64,000 nucleotides of DNA from Candidatus Nitronereus thalassa (GTDB taxonomy: Bacteria; Nitrospirota; Nitrospiria; Nitrospirales; UBA8639). Below, piece after piece: positions 52,424 to 61,046 of this stretch. The position numbers were made by a program, and so were the translations under genes. The DNA is taken from contig NZ_JAQOUE010000001.1 in NCBI RefSeq assembly GCF_032191465.1, positions 2,821,501-2,885,500 of the forward strand, in the 5' to 3' direction. Within the stretch, counting starts at the first letter, position 1, and every line of letters starts with the position of its first letter. The notes under the pieces were generated by a model. It was given only the letters and a program-made list of their open reading frames with translations, did not search any database and was not told the DNA's origin.

Positions 52424-53923
52424 CTAGAGAGGGGATTCCCGCAAAGCCTGAAAAAGCGCTTGGGCTTTTTGCATGGTCTCTTCGTATTCGCGTTGAGGTT
52501 GAGAATCGGCCACAATGCCGGCTCCGACCTGAAGATAGGCGCGGTCCTGCGAAAGGAGCAAGGTGCGAATGATAATATTGAAATCCATGTCCCCGGTCCA
52601 ACTCAGATAGCCGATCGATCCGGTATACGGCCCGCGCCGGACCGGCTCGAGTTCTTCGATAATTTCCATGCATCGGATTTTGGGAACACCCGTGATTGTG
52701 CCACCGGGAAAGATGGATTTGATTAAATCCTGTGCGTTGCACGTGGGACGAAGGGTTCCACCCACGTCTGAGACCAAATGGGCGACGTGTGAATATTGTT
52801 CCACGGTCATAAATTCATCGACCTGGACCGATCCGTATTCGCACACCCGCCCCAAGTCGTTTCTCGCCAGATCGACGAGCATGAGATGTTCCGCTCGTTC
52901 CTTTTTGTTTGCCAGAAGGTCTGCGGAGAATTGTTGATCTTCGAACGAGGATCTCCCTCGAGGGCGGGTGCCCGCAATGGGCCGTGTGGTGGCCTGATTA
53001 CCTCGAAGTTCGATAAGCCGCTCAGGCGAAGAAGACACCAATGTCAGTCGGTCGGTGGTCAATAACGCCGAGAATGGCGAAGGGTTGACCTTTCGCAGCT
53101 TGGCGTACAGTGCGTGTCCTGCTTCTTGAGTGGATTGTCCAGTACTTTGGTCCAAGTCAATGGAAAATCGATGGGAAATATTCGCTTGATAAATATCTCC
53201 TGCCCCGATGTATTCTTGGCATTGCAGAACTCGTTGAACATAGTCTGCCCGGCTTTGATTCGCGTGAATAGCTCGAGGTGTCACCAAAAGCGGTAGACTG
53301 AGATTGGTGTTTGGGGGAGAACTTAATTTCGCTTCAAATTCTGCGATCCGAATTTTTCCTTCACGAAGAAGCGCATCATGCGATTCAGATCGCAGCCGCT
53401 CGGGGGATGGAGTGAAAATGAGGTGAAGCATGTCTGTGGCGTGGTCAATCGCGGCAAAGAGATCCACGAAAAGAAATTCCATGTCGGGAAGGCGTAAATC
53501 ATTTGTGGCGATGGTTGGTAAACATTCAAATTGGCGAACGCAATCATAACTGAAAAACCCGACGGCTCCTCCGATAAAAGGGGGCAAACTCGTCGATCGG
53601 GGAATGCTTGAATGGTGAAGATGTTCGAATAGGGCCTGGAGGGGATCGCCAATTCCGTGGGTGACCGTACCTTGCGTGCGAATTTCATGTGTCATGCCGG
53701 TTCCGGAAAACGCGAGGTAGGGGTCGCTTCCCAAAAAGGAGTAACGCGCGAGGTTCCTGGGCCCTTTTCCACTTTCAAGCAGAAACGATTGCTTCGTAGG
53801 TGAGGCAATACGTTGATAGAGCTCAAAAGGTTGTTGACCGAGCAAAGGTTTGGAATGGATCAATGGAAACAAGTGCGTTTCGTCGAGCGACGATGTCTGT
53901 GGAAGAAGAAAAGGTTGCCCCAT
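52424..53923 (-). CDS. pabB: aminodeoxychorismate synthase component I
   Basis: 499 residues, chorismate-utilising enzyme. Motifs: GAVGFFSYDCVRQFE, IYQANISHRF, RPIAGTRPRG, LVDLARNDLGRV, PGGTITGVPKIRCMEII and YTGSIGYLSWTGDMDFNI. Anthranilate synthase component I (TrpE) is the alternative; the pabC-like neighbour supports the folate pathway. The glutaminase subunit is not adjacent. Confidence 0.88.
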   Translation of the reverse strand: MGQPFLLPQTSSLDETHLFPLIHSKPLLGQQPFELYQRIASPTKQSFLLESGKGPRNLARYSFLGSDPYLAFSGTGMTHEIRTQGTVTHGIGDPLQALFEHLHHSSIPRSTSLPPFIGGAVGFFSYDCVRQFECLPTIATNDLRLPDMEFLFVDLFAAIDHATDMLHLIFTPSPERLRSESHDALLREGKIRIAEFEAKLSSPPNTNLSLPLLVTPRAIHANQSRADYVQRVLQCQEYIGAGDIYQANISHRFSIDLDQSTGQSTQEAGHALYAKLRKVNPSPFSALLTTDRLTLVSSSPERLIELRGNQATTRPIAGTRPRGRSSFEDQQFSADLLANKKERAEHLMLVDLARNDLGRVCEYGSVQVDEFMTVEQYSHVAHLVSDVGGTLRPTCNAQDLIKSIFPGGTITGVPKIRCMEIIEELEPVRRGPYTGSIGYLSWTGDMDFNIIIRTLLLSQDRAYLQVGAGIVADSQPQREYEETMQKAQALFQALRESPL

Positions 53924-53934
53924 GGTGTTTTGGG

Positions 53935-54531
53935 TTAGGGGGAGTCTGTTGTGGGTGTTCCGAGAATTTCCGTTGCCTCATCCGGTGAAAGGATGCCTTT
54001 TTGAATGAGGACTTCGCGAAGATCTTCCACTCGCTTAGTTTCGGTTCGTCGGATTCCAAAGATGCCAAAGGTTGGGGGCGCGAGGCGGAGTAAGTCGGGG
54101 TTTCGAATCTGGACTTGAATTGGTTCACTTACCCCATAGGGAGCGAGGTCTTTGGAGGTTCCCGTTGGCACGTAATAAAATGGTTTTCCTTGATCAGTTT
54201 GTCCGTCGGCGCCTAGGATTTCAAGCCGGTCGGCCACGTCTCGGGTTTTAGCGATTTCCATGACCTGTTCCACCACTAAGATGAGAGATGAGCCGATGAC
54301 CGGATCCCCGGTTTGGTTTTTAACTTGAACGGTATATTGGATATCACTCAGGGAGGTGAGGTTCCCTTTGGAGAATAGCTCTCCACCTGCCACGAATGAA
54401 TTGGCCTGACCTGAGGAGACTAACGGGACCACTTGGCCCGAAAGGTCTTGAAGATCTTTGTCCGTACCGCACCAGGCGATGGAAATTGGCAGAATCCATA
54501 GGGAAACACAAATTAGGCCGATTCGACGCAT
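53935..54531 (-). CDS. secreted protein of unknown function
   Basis: 198 residues with a signal peptide (LICVSLWILPISIAWCG). The middle portion looks like a beta-sandwich (DIQYTVQVKNQTGDPVIGSS). The C-terminus (VEDLREVLIQKGILSPDEATEIL) is a short helical motif. No family recognised. It begins just upstream of pabB, 11 bp apart, and may share its transcript; it is divergent from the atp genes. Confidence 0.7.
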   Translation of the reverse strand: MRRIGLICVSLWILPISIAWCGTDKDLQDLSGQVVPLVSSGQANSFVAGGELFSKGNLTSLSDIQYTVQVKNQTGDPVIGSSLILVVEQVMEIAKTRDVADRLEILGADGQTDQGKPFYYVPTGTSKDLAPYGVSEPIQVQIRNPDLLRLAPPTFGIFGIRRTETKRVEDLREVLIQKGILSPDEATEILGTPTTDSP

Positions 54532-54699
54532 AGGCGCCCTCCCTCCAAATTATCATAGCGGGAATGCCCTGAATTAGGAAACCCTTTATTTTTTCCGAGG
54601 AGAATCAAAACCAAATGATAACAGATCCTCCTAAATACTTTCTTGACAACCTGGGAGGGATTTGTTTGAATGGCCCGCCCGAATTGGTGGGGTAGTACT

Positions 54700-54921
54700 A
54701 TGTCTTCGTCTCAAGACCCAATGTTTGCCGGATTGGGTCAAGCCATGCGGGTTGGAACAGACCTTCTTGCTGCCCTTATTGTCGGTGGTGGCTTGGGTTG
54801 GGTTGTTGATACTTATCTCCTTTCCTCAACTCCATGGGGATTAGTTGTTGGTCTGATTTTAGGCCTGGTGGCAGGTATTCGAAATGCCTACCGTTCGGCA
54901 CAGAAGTGGCACGATTCATAA
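54700..54921 (+). CDS. atpI: ATP synthase accessory protein, AtpI/AtpZ type
   Basis: 73 residues from ATG 54700 (an upstream in-frame ATG at 54670 adds 10 residues). Two membrane helices, the first glycine-rich (AALIVGGGLGWVVD), the second TPWGLVVGLILGLVAGIRN, as in AtpI/AtpZ proteins that aid c-ring assembly or Mg2+ uptake. It is first in the atp cluster. Confidence 0.82.
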   Translation: MSSSQDPMFAGLGQAMRVGTDLLAALIVGGGLGWVVDTYLLSSTPWGLVVGLILGLVAGIRNAYRSAQKWHDS

Positions 54922-54958
54922 GCATTAGTCCATAAACATTTACGAAGCAGGGGTACCC

Positions 54959-55687
54959 TTGGAAGATCCGCTTCATCCCTTTGAGCTCCATACCTACATT
55001 CCGTTGTCGTTGCTCGGCTTTGATATTTCTATTAATAAGGCCGTGCTGATGATGATAGTCGTGGTTGGGGCCATCATTCTGTTTTTGACAAAGGCTCGGT
55101 CTTCAGGGTCTTTAGTGCCGACGAAACTCCAAAGCGTGGCTGAGTTAATGGTGGAGTTTATTCGGGGGATCATTCACGATACGATGGGTCCTGAGGGTAT
55201 GCGGTTTTTCCCTCTGGTCACCAGTCTGTTTTTGTTTATTTTGTTTTCGAATCTTTTGGGGCTTATCCCTGGGTCTTATACGATCACCAGCCAACTTGTG
55301 GTGACTGGTGTATTCGCGGTTTGCATGTACACTTTGAGCATTGTGTTGGGATTAAAAATCCATGGGCCCAAATTTCTCAAGGCCATGCTGATTCCTTCAG
55401 GTACGCCTCCCTTTATTGTTCCCTTAATGGTCATTATTGAAATGATTAGCCAACTGGCTCGCCCAATTTCATTGGCTGTCCGGTTGTTTGCCAACATGAC
55501 CGCGGGTCATGTGATTATTGGAGTGCTTGTGGGTTTGACCATTAGCGGCGGGCTATTAATTGGTTGGTTGCCCTTTTCCTTTACCATTGCGCTGTACGGA
55601 TTGGAAGTGGGAATTGCATTTATTCAAGCCTATATTTTTACGATCTTGGCTTGTGTCTATATGGGGGATGCCTACCATCTGCACTAG
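54959..55687 (+). CDS. atpB: ATP synthase F0 subunit a
   Basis: 242 residues, polytopic. It has the essential proton-channel arginine in LAVRLFANMTAGH and the C-terminal helix GLEVGIAFIQAYIFTIL. The start is TTG 54959 with purine-rich sequence just upstream; no ATG is available at the expected length. It translocates protons against the c-ring. Confidence 0.93.
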   Translation: MEDPLHPFELHTYIPLSLLGFDISINKAVLMMIVVVGAIILFLTKARSSGSLVPTKLQSVAELMVEFIRGIIHDTMGPEGMRFFPLVTSLFLFILFSNLLGLIPGSYTITSQLVVTGVFAVCMYTLSIVLGLKIHGPKFLKAMLIPSGTPPFIVPLMVIIEMISQLARPISLAVRLFANMTAGHVIIGVLVGLTISGGLLIGWLPFSFTIALYGLEVGIAFIQAYIFTILACVYMGDAYHLH

Positions 55688-55793
55688 ACGGATTGAATGG
55701 AGAAATTTGATTGATATTGGTAAAAGAAACTCTGTAAATCGCACTATACCGATGTTCGTTTATTAACGTTTTTACGAGGGGGATAGAAACACA

Positions 55794-56024
55794 ATGGATT
55801 CAGCAGCTGCAGCATTATTGGGAATGGGCTTGGCCGCCGCTGGGTTTGCGGGTGCCGGTGTCGGAATCGGGTATATCTTTGGCAAAATGATTGAAGCCGT
55901 GGCTCGCCAACCGGAAGCGGAAGGTCGTGTAGGAAAGTACATGTGGATTGGGTTCGCCTTGGTGGAAGCTATTGCGCTGTACGGATTGGTCATTGCCTTT
56001 ATTATTATGGGGCTGAGAAAGTAG
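55794..56024 (+). CDS. atpE: ATP synthase F0 subunit c
   Basis: 76 residues, two helices joined by the polar loop ARQPEAEGR. The ion-binding glutamate lies in FALVEAIALYG. The helix 1 position that carries Gln in Na+-type rings is Ile here (GVGIGYIFG), so proton coupling is expected. A ribosome-binding site (GAGGG) precedes the ATG. Confidence 0.95.
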   Translation: MDSAAAALLGMGLAAAGFAGAGVGIGYIFGKMIEAVARQPEAEGRVGKYMWIGFALVEAIALYGLVIAFIIMGLRK

Positions 56025-56036
56025 GACGAGAACGTT

Positions 56037-56552
56037 ATGCCGCAATTTGATTCTCATTTTTTCTCATCGCTGATTTTTTGGGAGCTGATTTCCTTTGGCA
56101 TTCTCTTGTGGGTCTTGTCCAAGTTTGCCCTTCCTCCCATTCTCGAAGCGCTCGAAACCCGCGAGCGAAAAATTCGTGACAGTATTGATCAAGCCGAACA
56201 GAATCGGACCTCTGCGGAGCAGAGGCTACAGGAGTATGAAGCCAAGTTGCGTGGGGCCGCGCAAGAAGCCGAAGCCATTGTAGTTGAGGCGCGGAGCAAG
56301 GCCCAGCGGATGCTGGAAGAAAATGAGCAACGCCTTCGTACTGAGTCGGAACGGATCAAGGCTGAGACCACGCAAGAGATCGAACGCGCACGGCAGAAAG
56401 CTCTTCAGGATATTCGAGGGGAAGCCGCGGACCTGGCGTTATTAGTCGCGGAGAAAGTGTTAGTGCGGAGTTTGTCCGGGGATGACAGCCGCCGTCTTGC
56501 GCAAGAAGCGTTGCAAGCGGTGTCTGCAGATTCGGCGTCTGGCCGAGCCTGA
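56037..56552 (+). CDS. atpF: ATP synthase F0 subunit b
   Basis: 171 residues: one N-terminal membrane helix (FFSSLIFWELISFGILLWVL) and a long charged coiled coil (about 45-140). Peripheral stalk of the ATP synthase. The cluster stops here: no delta, alpha, gamma, beta or epsilon gene follows, so the F1 genes must be elsewhere. Confidence 0.93.
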   Translation: MPQFDSHFFSSLIFWELISFGILLWVLSKFALPPILEALETRERKIRDSIDQAEQNRTSAEQRLQEYEAKLRGAAQEAEAIVVEARSKAQRMLEENEQRLRTESERIKAETTQEIERARQKALQDIRGEAADLALLVAEKVLVRSLSGDDSRRLAQEALQAVSADSASGRA

Positions 56553-56585
56553 TTCTTTTCGTACTGTCTTGTTATAGTTTAGTGC

Positions 56586-56620
56586 CCTCTCGACTAGGCC
56601 TTAGAGAGGAAAGGTTTTTT
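56586..56620 (+). terminator. possible terminator after atpF
   Basis: CCTCTC (56586-56591) and GAGAGG (56604-56609) form a short stem, followed by AAAGG and TTTTTT (56615-56620). Lies between convergent atpF and larE. Confidence 0.4.
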
Positions 56621-56685
56621 GAGATCTTGAAGCGATGAGTTCAGGGACAGGAGTTTCCTCCTGAGAATTCTTGTTCCTGATCTTC

Positions 56686-57510
56686 CTAATTTCCCCCGCC
56701 GACTTGGTATCCCTCTAAATCTAAGGTCACCCATCGAAACCCCAAGCCTTTCAGGCTTTGGGAAATTCGTTGCCGTCGATCTGTCTCGAAGAAGCGGTCA
56801 ATTTCTTGATGATCGACTTCAATTCTCGCGATTCCCTCATGGTCGCGAACACGGACATGTCGAAAGCCTTCCTGTTTTAGTATGGCTTCGGCCTTTTCTA
56901 CCCGCCGCAGATTGGTTTCCGTGATCATGAGTCCACGAGGAATACGTGATGATAAGCAGGCTGCTGCGGGCTTGTTCCAGTTTGATAACCCAAAGTGCTG
57001 GGCTAGCTGCCGGACGTCGGCTTTCGTAAACCCTGCTTCGACCAATGGACTGCGAACACCATGATCTCGAGCCGCTTGAATGCCAGGCCGGTCATCCCCG
57101 AGATCATCCATATTCGTCCCATCGACAACCGTGTCGATTCCCGTTTCCCGTTTAATGGGTTGGAAAAGTTCGTATAAATCTGTTTTGCAATGATAGCACC
57201 GTGAGGCATCGTTGAGAACGAAATCGGCGATCTCGAGTTGATTGGTCTGTGCGGTAATAAGTCTGGCGCCAATTTCTTGGCTGAGACGTTGTACATCTTC
57301 GAGTTCTTCTAAAGGAAAGGTCGGAGATACGGCCACAACGGCAATTGCCTGGTCTCCTAGCGTCTCCCTCGCCATCTTGAGGACAAGGGTGCTATCAATG
57401 CCTCCGGAAAAAGCCACGAGGACCGTTCCCAGGTCTCGGAAAACGGATTGGAGTTTTTCTGCTTTCTGTTTCAGCTCTGGCATGATCGTGGGGAGCGTGA
57501 CAGTCTTCAT
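56686..57510 (-). CDS. larE: ATP-dependent sacrificial sulfur transferase LarE
   Basis: 274 residues, PP-loop ATP pyrophosphatase fold: AFSGGIDSTLVLKMA near residue 33, then RCYHCKTDLYELF and DGTNMDDLGDDRPG. LarE supplies sulfur for the nickel-pincer cofactor of lactate racemase; no larB or larC is visible in the window. The ATG overlaps the rlmN stop by 4 bp. Confidence 0.88.
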   Translation of the reverse strand: MKTVTLPTIMPELKQKAEKLQSVFRDLGTVLVAFSGGIDSTLVLKMARETLGDQAIAVVAVSPTFPLEELEDVQRLSQEIGARLITAQTNQLEIADFVLNDASRCYHCKTDLYELFQPIKRETGIDTVVDGTNMDDLGDDRPGIQAARDHGVRSPLVEAGFTKADVRQLAQHFGLSNWNKPAAACLSSRIPRGLMITETNLRRVEKAEAILKQEGFRHVRVRDHEGIARIEVDHQEIDRFFETDRRQRISQSLKGLGFRWVTLDLEGYQVGGGN

Positions 57511-58607
57511 ATGACTCCTTGTCGGATTATTGGCGAGGCAACTTCATGAAGAAGATTTCCAAGTTGGCCACAAGCTCCCAGAATATCCCGCCCACGGCTT
57601 TTTCTCAAAAAGACATCATAGTGTGCGTGCCGCAATATATTTTGAAATTCTTGGATCGCAGCGTCGGAGGGACGGCGAAACGCACTGCCTGGGAATTCGT
57701 TAAAAGGAATCAAATTAATTTTACACCGAATGCCGCGAAGGAGTTGGATTAACCGATTAGCGTCTTCGGGGGAATCATTTTCTCCACGTAAGAGTACATA
57801 TTCGAAGGTCAGGCGTCGACCAGGGTCCAAGGGGTAATTTCGACAGGCCTGCAGTAATTCCGGTAGTGGGTGGAGTTTATTCACCATCGGCATTAAATAG
57901 TCTCGTTGTTTATTGGTTGTGGCATTCAAGGAAATGGCTAAGTTGACACCTAGTCCTGCCATCGACTGAAGCCTTGGTGCCAATCCGGCAGTGGAAATGG
58001 TAATGCGCCGAGGTGGAATCCCCAATCCCCATTGTGTGTTTGTGATCCGGGACACAGCTTCCGTGACGGCTTCGATATTGGCTAGGGGTTCCCCCATTCC
58101 CATAAAGACCAGTGAAGTGATGCGTTGGCCGTCGTGCAGCAGGTCTTGGGCCGTCATCACCTGGTCTACAATTTCATGTGCCTTAAGATTACGCTTTAAG
58201 CCCATTTGGCCTGTCAAGCAAAATCCGCAATCCACGGTACACCCAACTTGCGTAGAAATACATAAGGTTAGGCGCGTGGATTCAGGGATGAGGACACTTT
58301 CGATCATTAGTCCATTTTCTAATGAAAACAAAAGCTTGCGTGTTCCATCCCAGGATTCAGTTACAGTCGGTATGGGAGCACGTCCAATGTCCGCGACCGC
58401 TTGCAGCTGATGCCGGTCTTTCTTTGATAAGTTGCTCATTGACTCGATGGCCCTTGTCCGATGTTGGTATACCCACTGGAGTATCTGCTTCGTCTTAAAA
58501 AACGGCCACCCAAATTTTCCCACCAAAGCCTCAATTTCCTGAGCATTCATTGCCAGTAAATTTAGGCGTGAGTTTTCCATCATTGGCAAGTTTTGAGAAG
58601 GTTTCAT
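57507..58607 (-). CDS. rlmN: 23S rRNA (adenine2503-C2)-methyltransferase
   Basis: 366 residues, radical SAM enzyme that methylates A2503 of 23S rRNA (and A37 of some tRNAs). The Fe-S motif CTVDCGFC (CxxxCxxC) lies near residue 128, followed by LTGQMGLKRNL, and GMGEPLAN later. Downstream larE overlaps by 4 bp. Confidence 0.95.
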   Translation of the reverse strand: MKPSQNLPMMENSRLNLLAMNAQEIEALVGKFGWPFFKTKQILQWVYQHRTRAIESMSNLSKKDRHQLQAVADIGRAPIPTVTESWDGTRKLLFSLENGLMIESVLIPESTRLTLCISTQVGCTVDCGFCLTGQMGLKRNLKAHEIVDQVMTAQDLLHDGQRITSLVFMGMGEPLANIEAVTEAVSRITNTQWGLGIPPRRITISTAGLAPRLQSMAGLGVNLAISLNATTNKQRDYLMPMVNKLHPLPELLQACRNYPLDPGRRLTFEYVLLRGENDSPEDANRLIQLLRGIRCKINLIPFNEFPGSAFRRPSDAAIQEFQNILRHAHYDVFLRKSRGRDILGACGQLGNLLHEVASPIIRQGVI

Positions 58608-58986
58608 GGTGGTGAACCTTACTATAACCGAGGATTTTCGAACAAGAATCCCTCATTTTTATCACAATGTTCCAATCTTGCGAGAGATATTCCCGATTTC
58701 TCATAAAAATTTTGATCAAAATTCAATTCAATCCAACTAATAGTAGTTGATCTATTGCCAACACCAGATATTGGCTTATAAGTTTATCTATCAATACGTA
58801 GTAAATGTTAGTCATTCTTGTGGATGAAAACAGTGTGATTATTTCAATTGTTGTTTGAAAAGTAATGGATTTTTTTAAGTTTACTCAAGTAAATAAATAT
58901 AAAAATTCAATTATTCTTTAATACTTTTTGTTGACACAATTATTTTTCGGTGATAAAAGCAAGCAAGAAATATTTAAAGCTTGCTT
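58608..58986. other. A/T-rich promoter region of the HARE-HTH gene
   Basis: 379 bp of very A/T-rich sequence. TTGACA at 58931-58936 followed after 16-17 bases by ATAAAA/TAAAAG is a plausible sigma-70 promoter for the gene at 58987. No other feature seen. Confidence 0.4.
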
Positions 58987-59517
58987 ATGGACAATCATAA
59001 AGACGAAATGAAGGATATTGTAGTTGGCTTGGAGCAGCGGATAACTGCGTATGAAACCAAGGTCAAGGATCTAAAAAAAAAGAGGGAGCGGCTCAATGAA
59101 GAAATTGCGACCATTGAGAAATACTTGGAGTTGGCAAAAACCCTGTATCGAGTGGAAGCCGATAAAGCGAAATTGGCCAGCCTCTCGAGCCAAATCCTTA
59201 CGGATGAAACGGGGAATGCGCCAATGCCGGTCACGGACGTAACTGACCAATCTCGGGAAATTCTCCTTGGCCGAAGCAAATACGTTGGAATGAACGTGTC
59301 GGATGCTGCCTATAAAATTCTTCGTGAGGCCAAGCGACCCATGCATGCCAAAGAATTGTACCAACGCCTTTTGGATGGGGGCATGCAAATTCGTGGGAAA
59401 ACCCCAGTTACCTCGGTTTCAACATCGTTAAAGCGTGATCCACGATTTCGAAAAGTCGCGCCCAATACCTTCGAGGGTCTTGATGAACAAGATCGGTCCC
59501 TCACGCGGGCCGTGTGA
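58987..59517 (+). CDS. coiled-coil plus HARE-HTH domain protein
   Basis: 176 residues from ATG 58987 (TTG 58981 also in frame). Residues about 1-60 form a charged coiled coil. Residues about 95-165 (SDAAYKILREAKRPMHAKEL, then SVSTSLKRDPRF) match the HARE-HTH domain, a winged helix found in RNA polymerase delta, restriction enzymes and chromatin proteins. It probably binds DNA or RNA polymerase. Two back-to-back hairpins follow the stop. Confidence 0.8.
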   Translation: MDNHKDEMKDIVVGLEQRITAYETKVKDLKKKRERLNEEIATIEKYLELAKTLYRVEADKAKLASLSSQILTDETGNAPMPVTDVTDQSREILLGRSKYVGMNVSDAAYKILREAKRPMHAKELYQRLLDGGMQIRGKTPVTSVSTSLKRDPRFRKVAPNTFEGLDEQDRSLTRAV

Positions 59518-59520
59518 GAA

Positions 59521-59563
59521 ATCCTCGTCAGCGAGGATGTTGTCACTCACAGGGAGGTGAGTG
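59521..59563 (+). terminator. double hairpin after the HARE-HTH gene
   Basis: ATCCTCG-tcag-CGAGGAT (59521-59538) and CACTCAC-agggag-GTGAGTG (59544-59563). No T-run; may terminate with help or stabilise the 3' end. The rest of the gap to 59869 shows no convincing gene. Confidence 0.45.
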
Positions 59564-59869
59564 AATTGTCAGTAGCCAAACAAACTTTTTTTCACAAAAT
59601 CCACACAATGAACCAATCTATCGGTACGAAATTTGATCATTTATCACCTTTAAGTATTCTCAGCGAATCTCGAGTTCCTTTGAAAGAAGAGATACCTGCT
59701 CATAATGTTTTTACTAAAAGTGACAGGATTGTAGAAAAGTATAGTGGGAGCGGAACGCGAAAAAGGTTATGAAGGTGAATATAGTCAAGAAGAAAGTTCA
59801 ATTTTTTTCTGAGATGAATTAGACCGTGGGATAGTTTTTCACTTTTATTCGGGAAAGGGGGTGAGCGTT

Positions 59870-59977
59870 TTGGCGACAAAGAAGAAGGCACCGGCCAAGA
59901 AAAAGGCGGCCAAGAAAAAAGCACCTGCCAAGAAAAAAGGCACAGCTAAGAAAAAAGCACCTGCCAAGAAAAAGTAG
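59870..59977 (+). CDS. Lys/Ala/Pro-rich tiny nucleoid-type protein A
   Basis: 35 residues from TTG 59870: MATKKKAPAKKKAAKKKAPA, then more KKK-APA type repeats. GGGGGTGA lies 5 bases before the TTG. The composition resembles histone H1-like C-terminal tails and implies nucleic-acid binding. A homologue lies at 60588-60728. A strong terminator follows. Confidence 0.72.
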   Translation: MATKKKAPAKKKAAKKKAPAKKKGTAKKKAPAKKK

Positions 59978-59999
59978 TGTATTTGATCTTCCACATGTC

Positions 60000-60027
60000 G
60001 CTGGGAGTAGAGTCTTCTACTCCCAGC
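60000..60027 (+). terminator. terminator after tiny protein A
   Basis: Perfect 12-bp stem GCTGGGAGTAGA / TCTACTCCCAGC with a 4-base loop, then TTCTTAATTTTT. Confidence 0.82.
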
Positions 60028-60587
60028 TGACTCTTCTTAATTTTTCCTTTCTTCAAAAGATTTCCTGGGAAGCAATGTTTGACTAACTAGGATTCTATCA
60101 TCAATACGAAACTTCAAATGAATGGGCGATGGGGAGAACTGTTGTCCTTGAATAGTGGTATCGCTGGTTGGCCTCATAAATAGGGCTGATTCATGAATTT
60201 CAGCAAAATATCTATCGCACCTTAAATGGGGAGCCATGATCTACCCTATCTCCAAATACGTTTTTTGATTCATCAATTTTCTTTTCGATGAGCAGCTCAG
60301 AAAATTTTTCAAGCGATGAAAAGAAAATTTCGATCATGAATTTCTATGATGAAATTTTTTCAACGTAGAGGGGTTGCAAGCGAATGAAGCATGCAAACTT
60401 TTTGAAACGTGATCAAAAATTATTTGATCACATGAAAAATGATTTTTAGGAAATGAGTAAAAAAAGATTGAAAAATTATTTTTAAAAGAGTAAGTAACAG
60501 CCAACGATTGTGGTACACACTCATTGTTTTATGAGTGAGCAAAGAAACCACACGGTGTCGGAAGAGATCTGAAAGGAGGTGAGACTG
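60028..60587. other. A/T-rich intergenic region with several dyads
   Basis: 560 bp. It includes the perfect dyad GTGATCAAA-aatta-TTTGATCAC (60409-60431) and several degenerate repeats of the type CGATGAAAA / GATCATGAATTTC / ATGATGAAATTT (60280-60360). A 66-residue minus-strand frame at 60037-60237 is not convincing. Confidence 0.45.
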
Positions 60588-60728
60588 TTGCCGACAAGAA
60601 AAAAGAAAGCTCCGGCCAAGAAGGCCGCAAAGAAAAAAGCACCAGCCAAAAAGAAGGCTGCTAAGAAAAAGGCACCAGCCAAAAAGAAAACGGCTAAGAA
60701 GAAAGCGGCGCCAAAGAGAAAGAAGTAA
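60588..60728 (+). CDS. Lys/Ala/Pro-rich tiny nucleoid-type protein B
   Basis: 46 residues from TTG 60588: MPTRKKKAPAKKAAKKKAPA and further KKK repeats, ending PKRKK. The ribosome-binding site AAAGGAGGTGA (60572-60582) is a near-perfect complement to 16S rRNA and sets the TTG start. It is paralogous to the protein at 59870; both use TTG and both end in strong terminators. Likely a DNA- or RNA-compacting peptide. Confidence 0.78.
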   Translation: MPTRKKKAPAKKAAKKKAPAKKKAAKKKAPAKKKTAKKKAAPKRKK

Positions 60729-60750
60729 GGGCGCTCCTGCCTTGAATACG

Positions 60751-60780
60751 CGGCGGAAGAAGGGCCACCTTCTTCCGCCG
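60751..60780 (+). terminator. terminator after tiny protein B
   Basis: Perfect 13-bp stem CGGCGGAAGAAGG / CCTTCTTCCGCCG with loop GCCA, followed by TTGTGTTAT. The gap to lipB (60781-61046) shows no further gene. Confidence 0.8.
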
Positions 60781-61046
60781 TTGTGTTATCTGACAATTTT
60801 TCTTCTCCTTTCCAACGTTCCCAATTCTTAAGAAAGTGTGTGTTCGTGTGAGTTTTGATAAACAGTTGCCTTTGTAAGTTTCATGGTAAGAACTTTCATG
60901 TCTTGTTTTTCTTTAGGATGATTTGATTCGATTAAAGATCTCCATTGAGGTGTGCGCGGGTGAAATAAGAGGAGCCGAAGAGTTGTGTTCAATAAGAAAA
61001 GCGGCTTAGATTGGTTTAGTACGTACCGTTTGTTATTTAACCCGAT

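Noticed and set aside
59557-59772. 71-residue plus-strand frame
   Set aside because: GGGAGGTGA lies upstream, but it belongs to a hairpin and the protein shows no recognisable fold; left unassigned.
60037-60237. 66-residue minus-strand frame
   Set aside because: No ribosome-binding site, and it begins in A/T-rich intergenic DNA; insufficient support.
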